From contig NZ_RXOF01000017.1 of the NCBI RefSeq assembly GCF_003970915.1, positions 101,755-165,754 of the forward strand: 64,000 nt of DNA, given 5' to 3'. Position 1 is the stretch's first letter. Every line of letters starts with the position of its first letter. A program made the translations under genes and the position numbers. The DNA comes from Hymenobacter gummosus (GTDB taxonomy: Bacteria > Bacteroidota > Bacteroidia > Cytophagales > Hymenobacteraceae). Of this stretch, positions 54,421-62,608 are shown piece by piece. The notes below the pieces were generated by a model. The model saw only the letters and a list, made by a program, of their open reading frames with translations. It made no database searches and was not told where the DNA came from.

Positions 54421-54974
54421 TGGAATACAACCTCGACGAGCTGCAGCGCCACCTGGAAGGGCAGTGGCAGGCGGCCGGCCGCCGCATCAAGTGGGAGCTG
54501 GGCCCGACGGAAAAGCTGCACCCTGATTTCCGGGTGGTGGAGTTCGAGCCGGGCGGGACGCATCACTTCTGGGTCTATTCCACCCTGGGCATGTCGCTGG
54601 GGCTACCCGGGGAGGCCCTCGAACTGCACCTGTTCGCGCCCCGCGCCGATATGGACGTGGTGGAGCTGCTGGTGGCCGCGGCGTCGTACCACCGCAACGT
54701 GGCCCCGCTGGGCGTGTATCATACCGTAAACTTCGGGCAGCCCTGGCTGGACGATTCCCGCTGTGACCACGGCTACATTTCGCTGCCGTACCTGGATGGG
54801 CTGGAGCTGCAGCTGTGGCGCACGGAGGCCGGCCCCGTGGCCAGCTACTGGCTGCTGCCAATAACCGAAGCCGAGCGGGACTTCAAAATCGAGGCGGGCT
54901 GGGAGGCACTGGAGGAACTGTTCGAAGCCAGCGAACTGGATTACCTCGACCCGGCGCGGCCGTCCTGCGTGTAG
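54421..54974 (+). CDS. Suppressor-of-fused (SUFU) domain protein
   Basis: 184 residues. Starts 6 bases after holA. FRVVEFEPGGTHHFWVYSTL and GMSLGLPGEALELHLFAPRA, then PLGVYHTVNFGQPW, followed by ISLPYLDGL and WLLPITEAERDFKIE: the order and motifs of bacterial SUFU proteins. In some bacteria such domains act as immunity proteins for polymorphic toxins; no toxin gene is next to it here, so function is open. No signal peptide. Confidence 0.8.
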
Positions 54975-55017
54975 CCGCCGCGGGCCGGCCGGGCATCTTT
55001 TCAAGGTGCGAATCGGC

Positions 55018-55025
55018 TATCTTTG
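55018..55025 (+). promoter_or_regulatory. -7 element TATCTTTG of the GAF gene
   Basis: TATCTTTG at 55018-55025, 33 bases before the ATG at 55059; it excludes a start at 55023. Confidence 0.6.
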
Positions 55026-55058
55026 CGCCGACCCGCCGGCACCTCTGCCCGCGGCCGA

Positions 55059-55796
55059 ATGGTTGCCGCCATGATGATGTTTCCCGCTCCGCACCCGCTG
55101 CCGCTCGACGAGGCGGCCCGCCTGCAGGCCCTGCGCCCGTACCAGCTCCTGAACACCATGCAGGACGAAACCTTCGCCGAGCTGGTGCGGCTCACGGCCA
55201 AGCTCTTCCACGTGCCCGTCTGCATCGTGGCCCTGGTGGAGGAGGACCAGGTGCGCTTCGGGCTCAACCACGGCCTGCCCGCCGACATGGACCGCGTGAA
55301 CCGCTGGGAAACGCTCTGCTCGGTGGCCCTGCTGGGCGAGGGCGTAACGGTATTCGAAAACCTGCACGCCGAGCCCTGCGCCCTCATCAACCCCGGCCTG
55401 GTCCAGAACCTGCACCTGGGCTTCTACGCCGGCCACACCCTGCGCACCGCCGACGGGCAGCCCATCGGGGTGCTGTGCGTGATTGACTACCAGCCCCGGC
55501 CGTTCCGCGCCTCCGAGTCGGCGCTGCTCGGGCAGCTGGCGGCCGTGGTGATGAGCCTGCTGGATTTGCGCGTGGCCCTGGTGCAGCAGCCGCGCTGGAA
55601 CCAGGAGCTGTGGGCGGCCATCTACGCCCGCATCGAGGACTCGGTGCAGCGGCTGGAAACCCTGGCCGCGCTGGCCGGCTGGGAAGACACCGCCGACAGC
55701 GCCAACGCCCGGGCGTACCAGGAGTCCACCCACGCCGAAATGCTGCGCATCGTGGAGGTGCTCGGCCAGCAGATTCAGGCCCTGCAGCCCCGCTAA
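55059..55796 (+). CDS. GAF-domain protein
   Basis: 245 residues. GAF domain at about 25-165: ALRPYQLLNTMQDETFAELV, FHVPVCIVALVEEDQVRFG, NRWETLCSVALL, GFYAGHTLRTADGQPIGVLC are the usual pattern of signalling GAF domains beside PAS kinases. The remaining 80 residues are helical (NQELWAAIYARIEDSVQRLE), with no output domain. It may sense a small molecule or redox state for a kinase elsewhere. Several Met codons near the start (55059, 55071-55077) make the exact N-terminus uncertain. Confidence 0.85.
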   Translation: MVAAMMMFPAPHPLPLDEAARLQALRPYQLLNTMQDETFAELVRLTAKLFHVPVCIVALVEEDQVRFGLNHGLPADMDRVNRWETLCSVALLGEGVTVFENLHAEPCALINPGLVQNLHLGFYAGHTLRTADGQPIGVLCVIDYQPRPFRASESALLGQLAAVVMSLLDLRVALVQQPRWNQELWAAIYARIEDSVQRLETLAALAGWEDTADSANARAYQESTHAEMLRIVEVLGQQIQALQPR

Positions 55797-55813
55797 CGCC
55801 GCTTTCATCTTCC

Positions 55814-55859
55814 CGCCCGCGCGGCTGCTGCCCTGAATCAGCGGCCGCGCGGGCGTTTT
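55814..55859 (+). terminator. Hairpin after the GAF gene
   Basis: CGCCCGCGCGGC-GC / GC-GCCGCGCGGGCG and TTTT. Ends one base before the next start codon. Confidence 0.65.
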
Positions 55860-55860
55860 C

Positions 55861-56622
55861 ATGCCACTGCCCATGCGCGCCTATATCCACCAGGACTCCG
55901 ACGGCCACTGGTCGAACCCCAACAGCTTCGTGGCCCTCGACGGCTTCCGCCACATGGGCTGGGAAATCGTGCCCTTCCGGCAAACCGCGGAGCTGGAAGC
56001 CCTGGCGCTGCCCGGCCGGGAGCCCGCCGACGTGGTGGTGGGCCCCATCGGCTCGGTGCAAACGGCGCTGCGGCAGCTGGGCGTAGCCGTGCCCGCCGAG
56101 GCCAGCTACCCGCCCGCGCTGCGCCCGTTTCTGGGCCGCCGCCTCTGGCAGAGCACCCTCGACGCCGTGGCCGCCGCGCCCGAGCAGTGGCCGGTGTTCG
56201 TGAAGCCCGTGCACGCGCTCAAGCAGTTTACCGGCGTGCTGGTGCGCAGCCCCCGCGACCTGGTGGGCTGCGGCACCCAGGGCCAGGATACGGCCGTATG
56301 GTGCGCCGAGCCGGTGCGCTTCCTGGCCGAGTGGCGCTGTTTCGTGCGCTACGGCCGCATCCTCGACCTGCGCCTCTACCGCGGCGACTGGGCCCAGGCC
56401 CCCAGCCGGCCGGTGGTGGAGCAGGCCGTGGCCGCCTATGCCGACGCGCCCCACGGCTACGCCCTGGACTTCGGCCTAACCGACACCGGCGCCACGGTCA
56501 TCGTGGAGGCCAACGAGGGCTACGCCATCGGGGCCTACGGGCTGGCCGCGGTGCCCTACGCCAAGCTACTCTCCGCCCGCTGGGCCCAGCTGACGGGCAC
56601 GGAGGACTATTGCAACTTTTGA
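55861..56622 (+). CDS. ATP-grasp domain protein (DUF4343-like)
   Basis: 253 residues. N-terminal part RAYIHQDSDGHWSNPNSFVA; ATP-grasp half with PVFVKPVHALKQFTGVL, FLAEWRCFVRYGRILDLRLY and TVIVEANEGYAIGAYGL (metal-binding Glu/Asn). Small ATP-grasp ligases of this type are found in Bacteroidota and in modification of peptides, but no precursor peptide gene is visible next to it. The start may be the ATG at 55873 rather than 55861. Cytoplasmic. Confidence 0.82.
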   Translation: MPLPMRAYIHQDSDGHWSNPNSFVALDGFRHMGWEIVPFRQTAELEALALPGREPADVVVGPIGSVQTALRQLGVAVPAEASYPPALRPFLGRRLWQSTLDAVAAAPEQWPVFVKPVHALKQFTGVLVRSPRDLVGCGTQGQDTAVWCAEPVRFLAEWRCFVRYGRILDLRLYRGDWAQAPSRPVVEQAVAAYADAPHGYALDFGLTDTGATVIVEANEGYAIGAYGLAAVPYAKLLSARWAQLTGTEDYCNF

Positions 56623-56638
56623 AACGGCCAAGCCAGCA

Positions 56639-56823
56639 CGTCATCCTGAGCAGAGCGGAGGACCTTCCTCAAACCATGCACGGCCGAAAAGCGCAGCCGC
56701 CACCGCTCAATCGTTCGGGTAAGGTAGCTGTGCTGCTATCGGTCTGGCGGAGTAGCGTCTGCATGTTGTTGGCAGCGGCGGCGCAGGGTGAGAGGAAGGT
56801 CCTTCGCGTTGCTCAGGATGACC
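56639..56823. repeat. Dispersed palindromic element, family A, copy 3
   Basis: CGTCATCCTGAGCAGAGCGG at the left, CAGGATGACCG at the right, GGACCTTCCTC and GAGAGGAAGGTCCTTC inside, AAAAGCGCAGCC in the middle. Same plan as 3313-3498 and 22397-22574. Confidence 0.8.
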
Positions 56824-56928
56824 GTTCTTCAGTGTGAGCGTTCCTGAAAGATTGGAACCCAAAAGAAAAATTTCCGCGTTAAAAGGAAAAATTTCCCTAA
56901 GTTTCGTTCGTCAAAACACCCGCCCGCT

Positions 56929-57393
56929 ATGGCCACCGCCAGCCTCAAACCCAAAGATCCGACGACGGCCCTGCCCGTGGCCCTGCGCAAGAAATGGGCG
57001 GCCTGGGGCCGCACCGGCAAAGACTCCTTCGCCTTGGTGCTCGAAGCCCGCAAGGGCGTGCCCGCGGCCACGGCCTTTGAGGTGGCCCAGGCCTACCAGC
57101 TGCAGCCCAACGAGCTGGAGGCCATCTACGAGCTGTCGACCAAGACCTTGCGCAGCTACTCGCAGGAAAACCGGCCCCTGAGCGCCGCCAGCAGCGAAAA
57201 GACGCTCAAGATTATTGCCCTCTACAACCTCGGCGTGGAGGTATTCGGCCAGGCCGACGCCTTCCTGCGCTGGCTCGACAAGCCCGCCCACGGCCTCGAC
57301 CAGGAGGTGCCCCTGCGCCTGCTCGAAACCAGTGGCGGCATCGACCTGGTGGCCGAGGAGCTGCAGCGCATTGCCCACGGCGACCTGTCGTAG
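56929..57393 (+). CDS. Xre/MbcA/ParS-type antitoxin
   Basis: 154 residues. N-terminal Xre-like helical domain (about 30-95; ELSTKTLRSYSQENRPLSAA) and C-terminal MbcA/ParS (DUF2384) toxin-binding domain: IIALYNLGVEVFGQADAFLR followed by WLDKPAHGLD. DNA-binding antitoxin neutralising the RES protein; it normally represses its own operon. Stop is three bases before the toxin start. Start ATG at 56929. Confidence 0.9.
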   Translation: MATASLKPKDPTTALPVALRKKWAAWGRTGKDSFALVLEARKGVPAATAFEVAQAYQLQPNELEAIYELSTKTLRSYSQENRPLSAASSEKTLKIIALYNLGVEVFGQADAFLRWLDKPAHGLDQEVPLRLLETSGGIDLVAEELQRIAHGDLS

Positions 57394-57396
57394 GCC

Positions 57397-57864
57397 GTGC
57401 TGCTCTACCGCATCTGCCTGGCCAAGTACGCCGACGGCCTGTTTGCCTCCGGCTACCGGGCCCGCTGGAATTTCAAGGACCAGTTCGTCATTTACTGCGC
57501 CAGCAGCCGGGCCCTGGCCTGCCTGGAAAACGTGGTGCACCGCAGCGGCGAGGGGCTGAACGAGCAGTTTCGGGTACTCGTCATCGAAGTGCCCGACGAC
57601 TTGCTGGTGGAAGAAGTGCTGCTGACCGAGCTGCCGCCTGACTGGGCCAAGGCCAGCCGCTACGCCCTCTGCCAGCCCCTGGGCAGCGCCTGGTACGAGG
57701 CGCGCCGCTCGGCCGTGTTGCGCGTGCCCTCGTCCATCGTGCCGCAGGAAAGCAACTACCTGCTGCACAGCCGCCACCCCGACTTCCAGCGCATCCGCAT
57801 CGTGGCCCGGGAGCCGTTTAGCTTCGACGCCCGCATCAAGACCTCCGACCTGGGCGCGGCGTAA
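57397..57864 (+). CDS. RES-domain toxin (ParT/MbcT-type)
   Basis: 155 residues from GTG at 57397. MLLYRICLAKYADGLFASGY holds the Arg of the RES triad; VIYCASSRALACLENVVHRS holds the Glu; LRVPSSIVPQESNYLLHSRH holds the Ser. RES toxins deplete or transfer from NAD+, stopping growth until the antitoxin returns. All three key residues appear intact, so it is likely active. Operon with the antitoxin. The non-ATG start after a 3-base gap may lower toxin translation. Confidence 0.9.
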   Translation: MLLYRICLAKYADGLFASGYRARWNFKDQFVIYCASSRALACLENVVHRSGEGLNEQFRVLVIEVPDDLLVEEVLLTELPPDWAKASRYALCQPLGSAWYEARRSAVLRVPSSIVPQESNYLLHSRHPDFQRIRIVAREPFSFDARIKTSDLGAA

Positions 57865-57900
57865 GGGGCGCTGCAGAACAATAGAGCAGCCAAGAAATCA

Positions 57901-58042
57901 ACGTCATGTCGAGCTTGCCGAGACATCTCGCGTGCTGACGTTTGCACGGCACACCAGAACGTCATGCTGAGCCCGCCGAAGCATCTTTACCGAACAACGG
58001 AGCGGTAGAGATGCTTCGGCGGGGCTCAGCATGACGTTCTGG
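57901..58042. repeat. Two family B palindromes in tandem
   Basis: First half-unit 57901-57940 (ACGTCATGTCGAGC..CGAGACATCTCG..TGCTGACG). Second complete palindrome 57954-58042 with arms CCAGAACGTCATGCTGAGC / GCTCAGCATGACGTTCTGG. Between convergent RES and oxidoreductase genes. Confidence 0.8.
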
Positions 58043-58064
58043 TTATCTTAGTTGCTTGGCTTCT

Positions 58065-60317
58065 TCATCCCCGCAGCAGCTTGTCCGGGGTGAGCGGGAG
58101 GCTGCGCAGGCGCTGGCCGGTGGCGTGGTACACGGCGTTGGTAATGGCTGCCGGCGTGCCCACGCAGCCGATTTCGCCGATGCCGCGGGCGCCCAGCTCG
58201 CTGATGTGCGGGTCGGGGATGCCGAGCCACTCCACGGTGATGTCGGGCGTGTCGGCGAGGCTGGGCACGTGGTAGTCGGCCAGGTTGCGCACCACGGCGC
58301 GACCGGTGCGCGCATCGTACTGGGTTTCCTCCATGAGCGTAGCGCCCAGGCCCATCATCACCCCGCCGATAATCTGGGAGTGCGCGGTTTTGGGGTTCAT
58401 CAGCCGGCCCACGTCGTACACGGCGCAGAGCCGGGCCAGGCGGATGGAGCCGCTGGCCTCGTCGACGCGCACTTTCACGAACACCGCCCCGAAGGAATAG
58501 AACGAGTACTGCTCCCGCTCCTCGCCGGGCTTGACCGAGGCCGTGGCCGCCACTAAGGGCAGCTTGGCCCGGCGCAGAATGGCGGCGTAGTCCTCGCCCC
58601 GGCTGGCGTCGGCCTTGAGCACCAGCCGCCCGTCGCGGGCTTCGATGGCGTCTTCGGCGGCACCGTGCAGCGGCGACTGGGCCTGCTGAATGGCTAGGCG
58701 CTTGAGGGCCGTAAGTACGTTGCGGCAGGCTTCCAGCGCCGCCGGGCCGATGGTGGCCGTGGTGGCCGAGCCCCCGCTGGTGGGCGCGGCCGGCAGCGCG
58801 GAGTCGCCCAGCTCGAAGCGCACGCGCTCCAGGGGCAGGGCCAGGCCGTCGGCGCTGATCTGGCGGAAGATGGTGTAGGCCCCGTTGCCCAGCTCGTGGG
58901 TGGCGCTCTGCACCAGGGCGCGGCCGTCGGCAAAGAGGGTGGCGCGGGCTTCGGCGGGGCGGCGGGCGGCCGGGTACATGGTGGTGGCCATGCCGTAGCC
59001 GACGAGCTGGTTGCCCTCGCGCATGGCGCGCGGCTTGGGGTTGCGCTGGTCCCAGCCGATGAGGGCCTTACCCCGCTCGTAGCACTCGCGCAGATGCTTG
59101 CTCGACCAGGGCTTGCCGGTTTCGGGGTTTTTGTCGGCGTAGTTGCGCAGGCGCAGCTCCACCGGGTCCAGGCTGAGCTCGGCGGCCAGCTCGTCCATGG
59201 CGCACTCGAGGGCCCAGCCGCCCACGGTTTCGCCGGGGCCGCGCATGGGGCAGGGCGAGGGCAGGTGAAGGTGGGCCAGCTGGTGCGAGAAGCCCAGGTT
59301 GGGCACCGCGTACAGCATCCGCGACACGCGGGCGCAGGGCTCGGTGTAGCCGCTCATGATAGAGGCGTGGGTCTGGGTGTCGTGCTGCAGGGCTAGGAGC
59401 TTGCCGTCGCGGGAGGCGCCCAGGCTGAGCGTCTGGTGGGTGGCGGCGCGCTGCCCGGCCACGCTGAACATGTCCTGCCGCCGCCATTCCAGCTTCACCG
59501 GGCGCCCGGCCAGGCGGGCGGCCATGGCCGTGAGTAGGGGCGGGGCAAACAGCCAGCCCTTGGCCCCGAACGCCCCGCCGATAAACGGGCAAATCACCTG
59601 CACGCTCTCCTTGGGCAGCCCCAGCGAGGTAGCCATGACTTCCTGCAGGTTCTCCACCCCGCGCGAGGTGTCGTAGAGCGTCAGGAACTCGCCCCCGTTG
59701 CGCTGCTCCCAGCGGGCAATGGTGGCCAGGGGCTCGATGGGGTTGTGGTGGGTAATGGCCGACTCGTACACCCGCTCCAGCCGCACCGGGGCGGCGGCCA
59801 GGGCCGCTTTCGGGTCGCCTACCGTCACTTGCAGCTTTTCGTCCTTGTTGCCCACGAAGGTTTCGGGCAGGCTGCGCTGGCTGACCGATTTCAGGGTCAG
59901 CTCCGGGGGCTGCTCGGCGTAGGTCACGCGCACCAGCGAGGCGGCGTGGCGGGCCCGCTCCAGGGTGTCGGCCACCACCACGGCCAGGGGCTGGCCGGCG
60001 TAGTGCACGGCGGTGTCCTGCAGGGGCTGGCGGGTTTCGGTCATGCCGCCCTCGCCCCGAAACAGCGTGCCGCCCACCTTCTCGGGCAGGGGCTGCAGGC
60101 GCGGGGCGTTTTCGTGGCTGAGCACGGCCAACACGCCGGGCGCCGCCCGGGCCGCCGCCGTATCGAGGGCGCGCACGCTGCCGCGGGCCACGGTGCTGCT
60201 CACCACGGCCGCGTGGGCCAGGTTGGGCACGTCCCACTCGGCGCTGTAGCGCGCCGCGCCGGTGACTTTCAGCCGACCATCCACGCGGTCGAGCGGTTTT
60301 CCGGTATTTTCTACCAT
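58065..60317 (-). CDS. Molybdopterin-binding subunit of periplasmic aldehyde oxidoreductase (PaoC-like)
   Basis: 750 residues from ATG at 60317 (VENTGKPLDRVDGRLKVTGA in the first residues). Ald_Xan_dh domains: GGAFGAKGW and RGPGETVGGWALECAMDELA in the Mo-binding region, and the catalytic Glu motif GARGIGEIGCVGTPAAITNA near the end. The family oxidises aldehydes or heterocycles with water, using MCD or MPT cofactor. No signal peptide: in PaoABC the small subunit carries the Tat signal and brings the partners along. Last gene of the operon that reads leftward; a longer frame to 60662 contains the repeats and is unlikely. Confidence 0.9.
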   Translation of the reverse strand: MVENTGKPLDRVDGRLKVTGAARYSAEWDVPNLAHAAVVSSTVARGSVRALDTAAARAAPGVLAVLSHENAPRLQPLPEKVGGTLFRGEGGMTETRQPLQDTAVHYAGQPLAVVVADTLERARHAASLVRVTYAEQPPELTLKSVSQRSLPETFVGNKDEKLQVTVGDPKAALAAAPVRLERVYESAITHHNPIEPLATIARWEQRNGGEFLTLYDTSRGVENLQEVMATSLGLPKESVQVICPFIGGAFGAKGWLFAPPLLTAMAARLAGRPVKLEWRRQDMFSVAGQRAATHQTLSLGASRDGKLLALQHDTQTHASIMSGYTEPCARVSRMLYAVPNLGFSHQLAHLHLPSPCPMRGPGETVGGWALECAMDELAAELSLDPVELRLRNYADKNPETGKPWSSKHLRECYERGKALIGWDQRNPKPRAMREGNQLVGYGMATTMYPAARRPAEARATLFADGRALVQSATHELGNGAYTIFRQISADGLALPLERVRFELGDSALPAAPTSGGSATTATIGPAALEACRNVLTALKRLAIQQAQSPLHGAAEDAIEARDGRLVLKADASRGEDYAAILRRAKLPLVAATASVKPGEEREQYSFYSFGAVFVKVRVDEASGSIRLARLCAVYDVGRLMNPKTAHSQIIGGVMMGLGATLMEETQYDARTGRAVVRNLADYHVPSLADTPDITVEWLGIPDPHISELGARGIGEIGCVGTPAAITNAVYHATGQRLRSLPLTPDKLLRG

Positions 60318-60375
60318 GGGGAGTCGGGTAAGACGCGGGTTCTTGCGGAAAAGAAAATTGTTCGTTGGGCCGCCG

Positions 60376-60480
60376 CCCCTCACCAGCCCTGGGTTTAAAA
60401 CCCTGGGCAATCGGTAGGGAAGTAGCGCGGCCGTTTGCCCCTCACTAGCCCAGGGTTTAAACCCTGGGCAATCGATAGGG
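60376..60480. repeat. Two tandem copies of a ~43-bp palindrome-bearing repeat
   Basis: Copy 1 60376-60419, copy 2 60438-60480. Each holds CCCCTCACYAG, the palindrome CCCWGGGTTTAAACCCTGGG and CAATCG.TAGGG. Placed in the gap between the FAD and Mo subunit genes. Confidence 0.75.
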
Positions 60481-60492
60481 TAATTGCGGCTA

Positions 60493-61545
60493 TCAGCGCG
60501 CGGCCACCTCCCCGCTGACGCCGCCCACGCTGGCGGCGAAGGCCGTGCCGGCCGGGCCCTGCAGGGGCTGCAGGCCGCTGGTTTCGAGCAGGGCGCGCAC
60601 CAGCAGGTTGCGGCCCATGGGGATTTTGTAGGCGTTGTGTTCGAGAGGTTTGGCTTCGGCAAAGGCTTTGTCGGCCACGGCGCGGAACAGCTTTTCGCCG
60701 GGCTTCTTGCCGGTCAGCATAGCCTCCACCTCCGCCGGCAGGCGCCAGGGCTTGTGGGCCACGCCGCCCAGCGCCACGCGGGCCCGGCGGATTTTCTTGC
60801 CGTCCATCTCCAGCGCCACCGCGCACGACACTAGGGCAAAGGCGTAGGAGGCCCGCTCGCGCACTTTCAGGTAGTGCGAGCGGCCGTCGAAAGCCGGTAG
60901 GTCGAGGCTGGTAATCAGCTCCCCGTGGGCCAGCGTGGTGTCCTGCTGCGGGGCGTCGCCGGGCAGGCGGTGCAGTTCGGGGAAGGGGATGCTGCGCGGG
61001 CCGTTGGGGCCGGTGGTTTGCACCCGGGCGTCGAGGGCGCTGAGGGCCACGGCCAAGTCGCTGGGGTGGGTGGCTACGCATTTATCGGAGGCGCCGAAGA
61101 TGGCGTGCACGCGGTTGTAGCCGCCCAGGGCCGCGCAGCCCGAGCCCGGCTCCCGCTTGTTGCAGGGCTGGGCCGGGTCGCGGAAGTAGGGGCAGCGGGT
61201 GCGCTGCAGCGGGTTGCCGCCCAGGCTGGCCATGTTGCGAATCTGGGTGGAAGCCCCGGCCAGCAGGGCTTCGCTCACGGCCGCGTAGCGCCGCTGCACC
61301 TCCGGGTGCAGGGCCGCGGCCGTGTTCGACACGCCCGCGCCCAGGCGCAGGCCGCCGTCGAGGGGGCTGATGGTGGTCAGGGCCAGCGGGGTCACGTCGA
61401 CCAGCAAATCGGGGCGGAGCACGCCTTCCTTCATCAAATCGAGCTGGGAGGTGCCGCCGGCCACGAAGGCGGCCGTGGGCCGGGCGGCTACGGCCGCTAC
61501 GGCCTGGGTAGCGTCGGTGGCGCGTTGGTACTGAGACGGGTGCAT
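60493..61545 (-). CDS. FAD- and [4Fe-4S]-binding subunit of aldehyde oxidoreductase (PaoB-like)
   Basis: 350 residues, ATG at 61545. FAD motif AFVAGGTSQLDLMKEGV and ASLGGNPLQRTRC; then TRCPYFRDPAQPCNKREPG, SGCAALGGYN and ASDKCVATHPSDLA give the four Cys of the extra [4Fe-4S] cluster known from E. coli PaoB. C-terminal CO_deh_flav_C domain (RARVALGGVAHKPWR). It passes electrons from the Mo/2Fe-2S subunits to an acceptor. Second gene of the operon, 26 bases after the small subunit gene. Confidence 0.9.
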   Translation of the reverse strand: MHPSQYQRATDATQAVAAVAARPTAAFVAGGTSQLDLMKEGVLRPDLLVDVTPLALTTISPLDGGLRLGAGVSNTAAALHPEVQRRYAAVSEALLAGASTQIRNMASLGGNPLQRTRCPYFRDPAQPCNKREPGSGCAALGGYNRVHAIFGASDKCVATHPSDLAVALSALDARVQTTGPNGPRSIPFPELHRLPGDAPQQDTTLAHGELITSLDLPAFDGRSHYLKVRERASYAFALVSCAVALEMDGKKIRRARVALGGVAHKPWRLPAEVEAMLTGKKPGEKLFRAVADKAFAEAKPLEHNAYKIPMGRNLLVRALLETSGLQPLQGPAGTAFAASVGGVSGEVAAR

Positions 61546-61571
61546 GGGCTGGCGGCGGGTTGGGCGGAAGG

Positions 61572-62177
61572 TTAGGCGCGTTGGGCCTCCTGAATGGCGG
61601 CAATGATGTTGGCGTAGGCGGCGCAGCGGCAGAGGTTGCCGCTCATGGCCTCGCGGATTTCGGCGGCCGAGCGCTGCTGCCGGTCCTGCACCAGCGCGGT
61701 GGCCGCCATAATCTGCCCCGGCGTGCAGTAGCCGCACTGAAAGGCGTCGTGCTTCACGAAGGCCTCCTGCACCGGGTGCAGCTCCTCGCCCCGGGCCAGT
61801 CCTTCGATGGTGGTAATGGCGCGGCCCTCGCTCATCACGGCCAGCGTGAGGCAGGAAAGGGCGCTCTGCCCGTCGATATGCACGGTGCAAGCCCCGCACT
61901 GGCCGTGGTCACAGCCCTTCTTGGTGCCGGTCAGGTGCAGCTGTTCGCGCAGGGCATCGAGCAGCATCACCCGGGGCTCCAGCTGCAGGCGGTGGCTTTG
62001 CCCGTTGATGCGCAGCGTGACGGGCCGCAGCTCGTCGGCGGGCCGTGGGCTGGGGGCGGCCGGGGCGGCTGCGGGGGCCTCGGCTGCCTCGGCCGCGGTG
62101 CCGGTCAGTAGGAGCAGGGCGGCGGCGGCCAGGGTGGCGGTGAGGAAGGTGCGGCGGGAGAGGGCGCCGCCGGGGAC
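61572..62177 (-). CDS. (2Fe-2S) small subunit part with Tat signal, out of frame with its N-terminal domain (PaoA-like)
   Basis: About 201 residues from the point just after the C tract. Twin-arginine signal SRRTFLTATLAAAALLLLTG, then two cluster-binding domains: KKGCDHGQCGACTVHIDGQS plus the following Cys, and FQCGYCTPGQIM with GNLCRCAAYANI. It needs the upstream frame to be joined: no ATG, GTG or TTG lies in frame just before the signal, so it is probably the second half of a fusion. With 11 instead of 10 C at 62178-62187 the frame of the redoxin half would run straight into it. If not joined, it has no clear start. Confidence 0.85.
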   Translation of the reverse strand, partial: VPGGALSRRTFLTATLAAAALLLLTGTAAEAAEAPAAAPAAPSPRPADELRPVTLRINGQSHRLQLEPRVMLLDALREQLHLTGTKKGCDHGQCGACTVHIDGQSALSCLTLAVMSEGRAITTIEGLARGEELHPVQEAFVKHDAFQCGYCTPGQIMAATALVQDRQQRSAAEIREAMSGNLCRCAAYANIIAAIQEAQRA

Positions 62178-62608
62178 GGGGGGGGGGCCGACGCCGCGCC
62201 GTCCGTGGCCGGGGCGGGGCGCAGGGCTTCGAGGGCGGCCAGTACCTGCCCGGGCTGGATTTCCTGGCCCGGCGCCACCGTCACCTGCCAGCGCAGGCGA
62301 CCCTGCTCGTCGAGCAGAACGAGGGCGCGCTGCCCGGCTACCCCGAAATGGGCCGCTACGTCGCCGTGCGCGTCGAGGGCCTGCCAGCTGTCGGCCGGCA
62401 CGTCGACGAAGGCCGCCCCGGCGTCGAACTCCTCCACCAGGCGGGCAAAAATGGCGCTCTGGTAGGCCTGGGCGGGGTTCCACTCGCGGGAGGCAAAGGC
62501 AAGTATCAGGGGCTGCCCGCGGCGCTCCGACAAGCGCGTGCCGTCGGGCAGCAGGCAGTCGGCTACGGGGGCGCCGGGGGGCAGGATGGGGCGGAGGGCT
62601 TCGGGCAT
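62105..62608 (-). CDS. Redoxin-like N-terminal half of the small subunit, ends early after the C tract
   Basis: 167 residues as read. PEALRPILPPGAPVADCLLP, RRGQPLILAFASREWNPAQA and VLLDEQGRLRWQVTVAPGQE form a thioredoxin/AhpC-like fold; the usual peroxidatic Cys after the Trp motif is replaced by Ala, so it is probably not catalytic. After the C tract the reading becomes SPAAPSPAAPSSPPPW and stops at 62105, overlapping the Tat-2Fe-2S half in another frame. The frame with one extra C would give redoxin + Tat + 2Fe-2S in one chain of about 345 residues. Start ATG at 62608. Confidence 0.75.
   Translation of the reverse strand: MPEALRPILPPGAPVADCLLPDGTRLSERRGQPLILAFASREWNPAQAYQSAIFARLVEEFDAGAAFVDVPADSWQALDAHGDVAAHFGVAGQRALVLLDEQGRLRWQVTVAPGQEIQPGQVLAALEALRPAPATDGAASAPPPSPAAPSPAAPSSPPPWPPPPCSY
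62178..62187 (-). repeat. Ten-base C tract (slippage site)
   Basis: G run on the plus strand, C10 on the coding strand, exactly at the junction where the frame changes from redoxin to Tat-(2Fe-2S). Confidence 0.85.
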
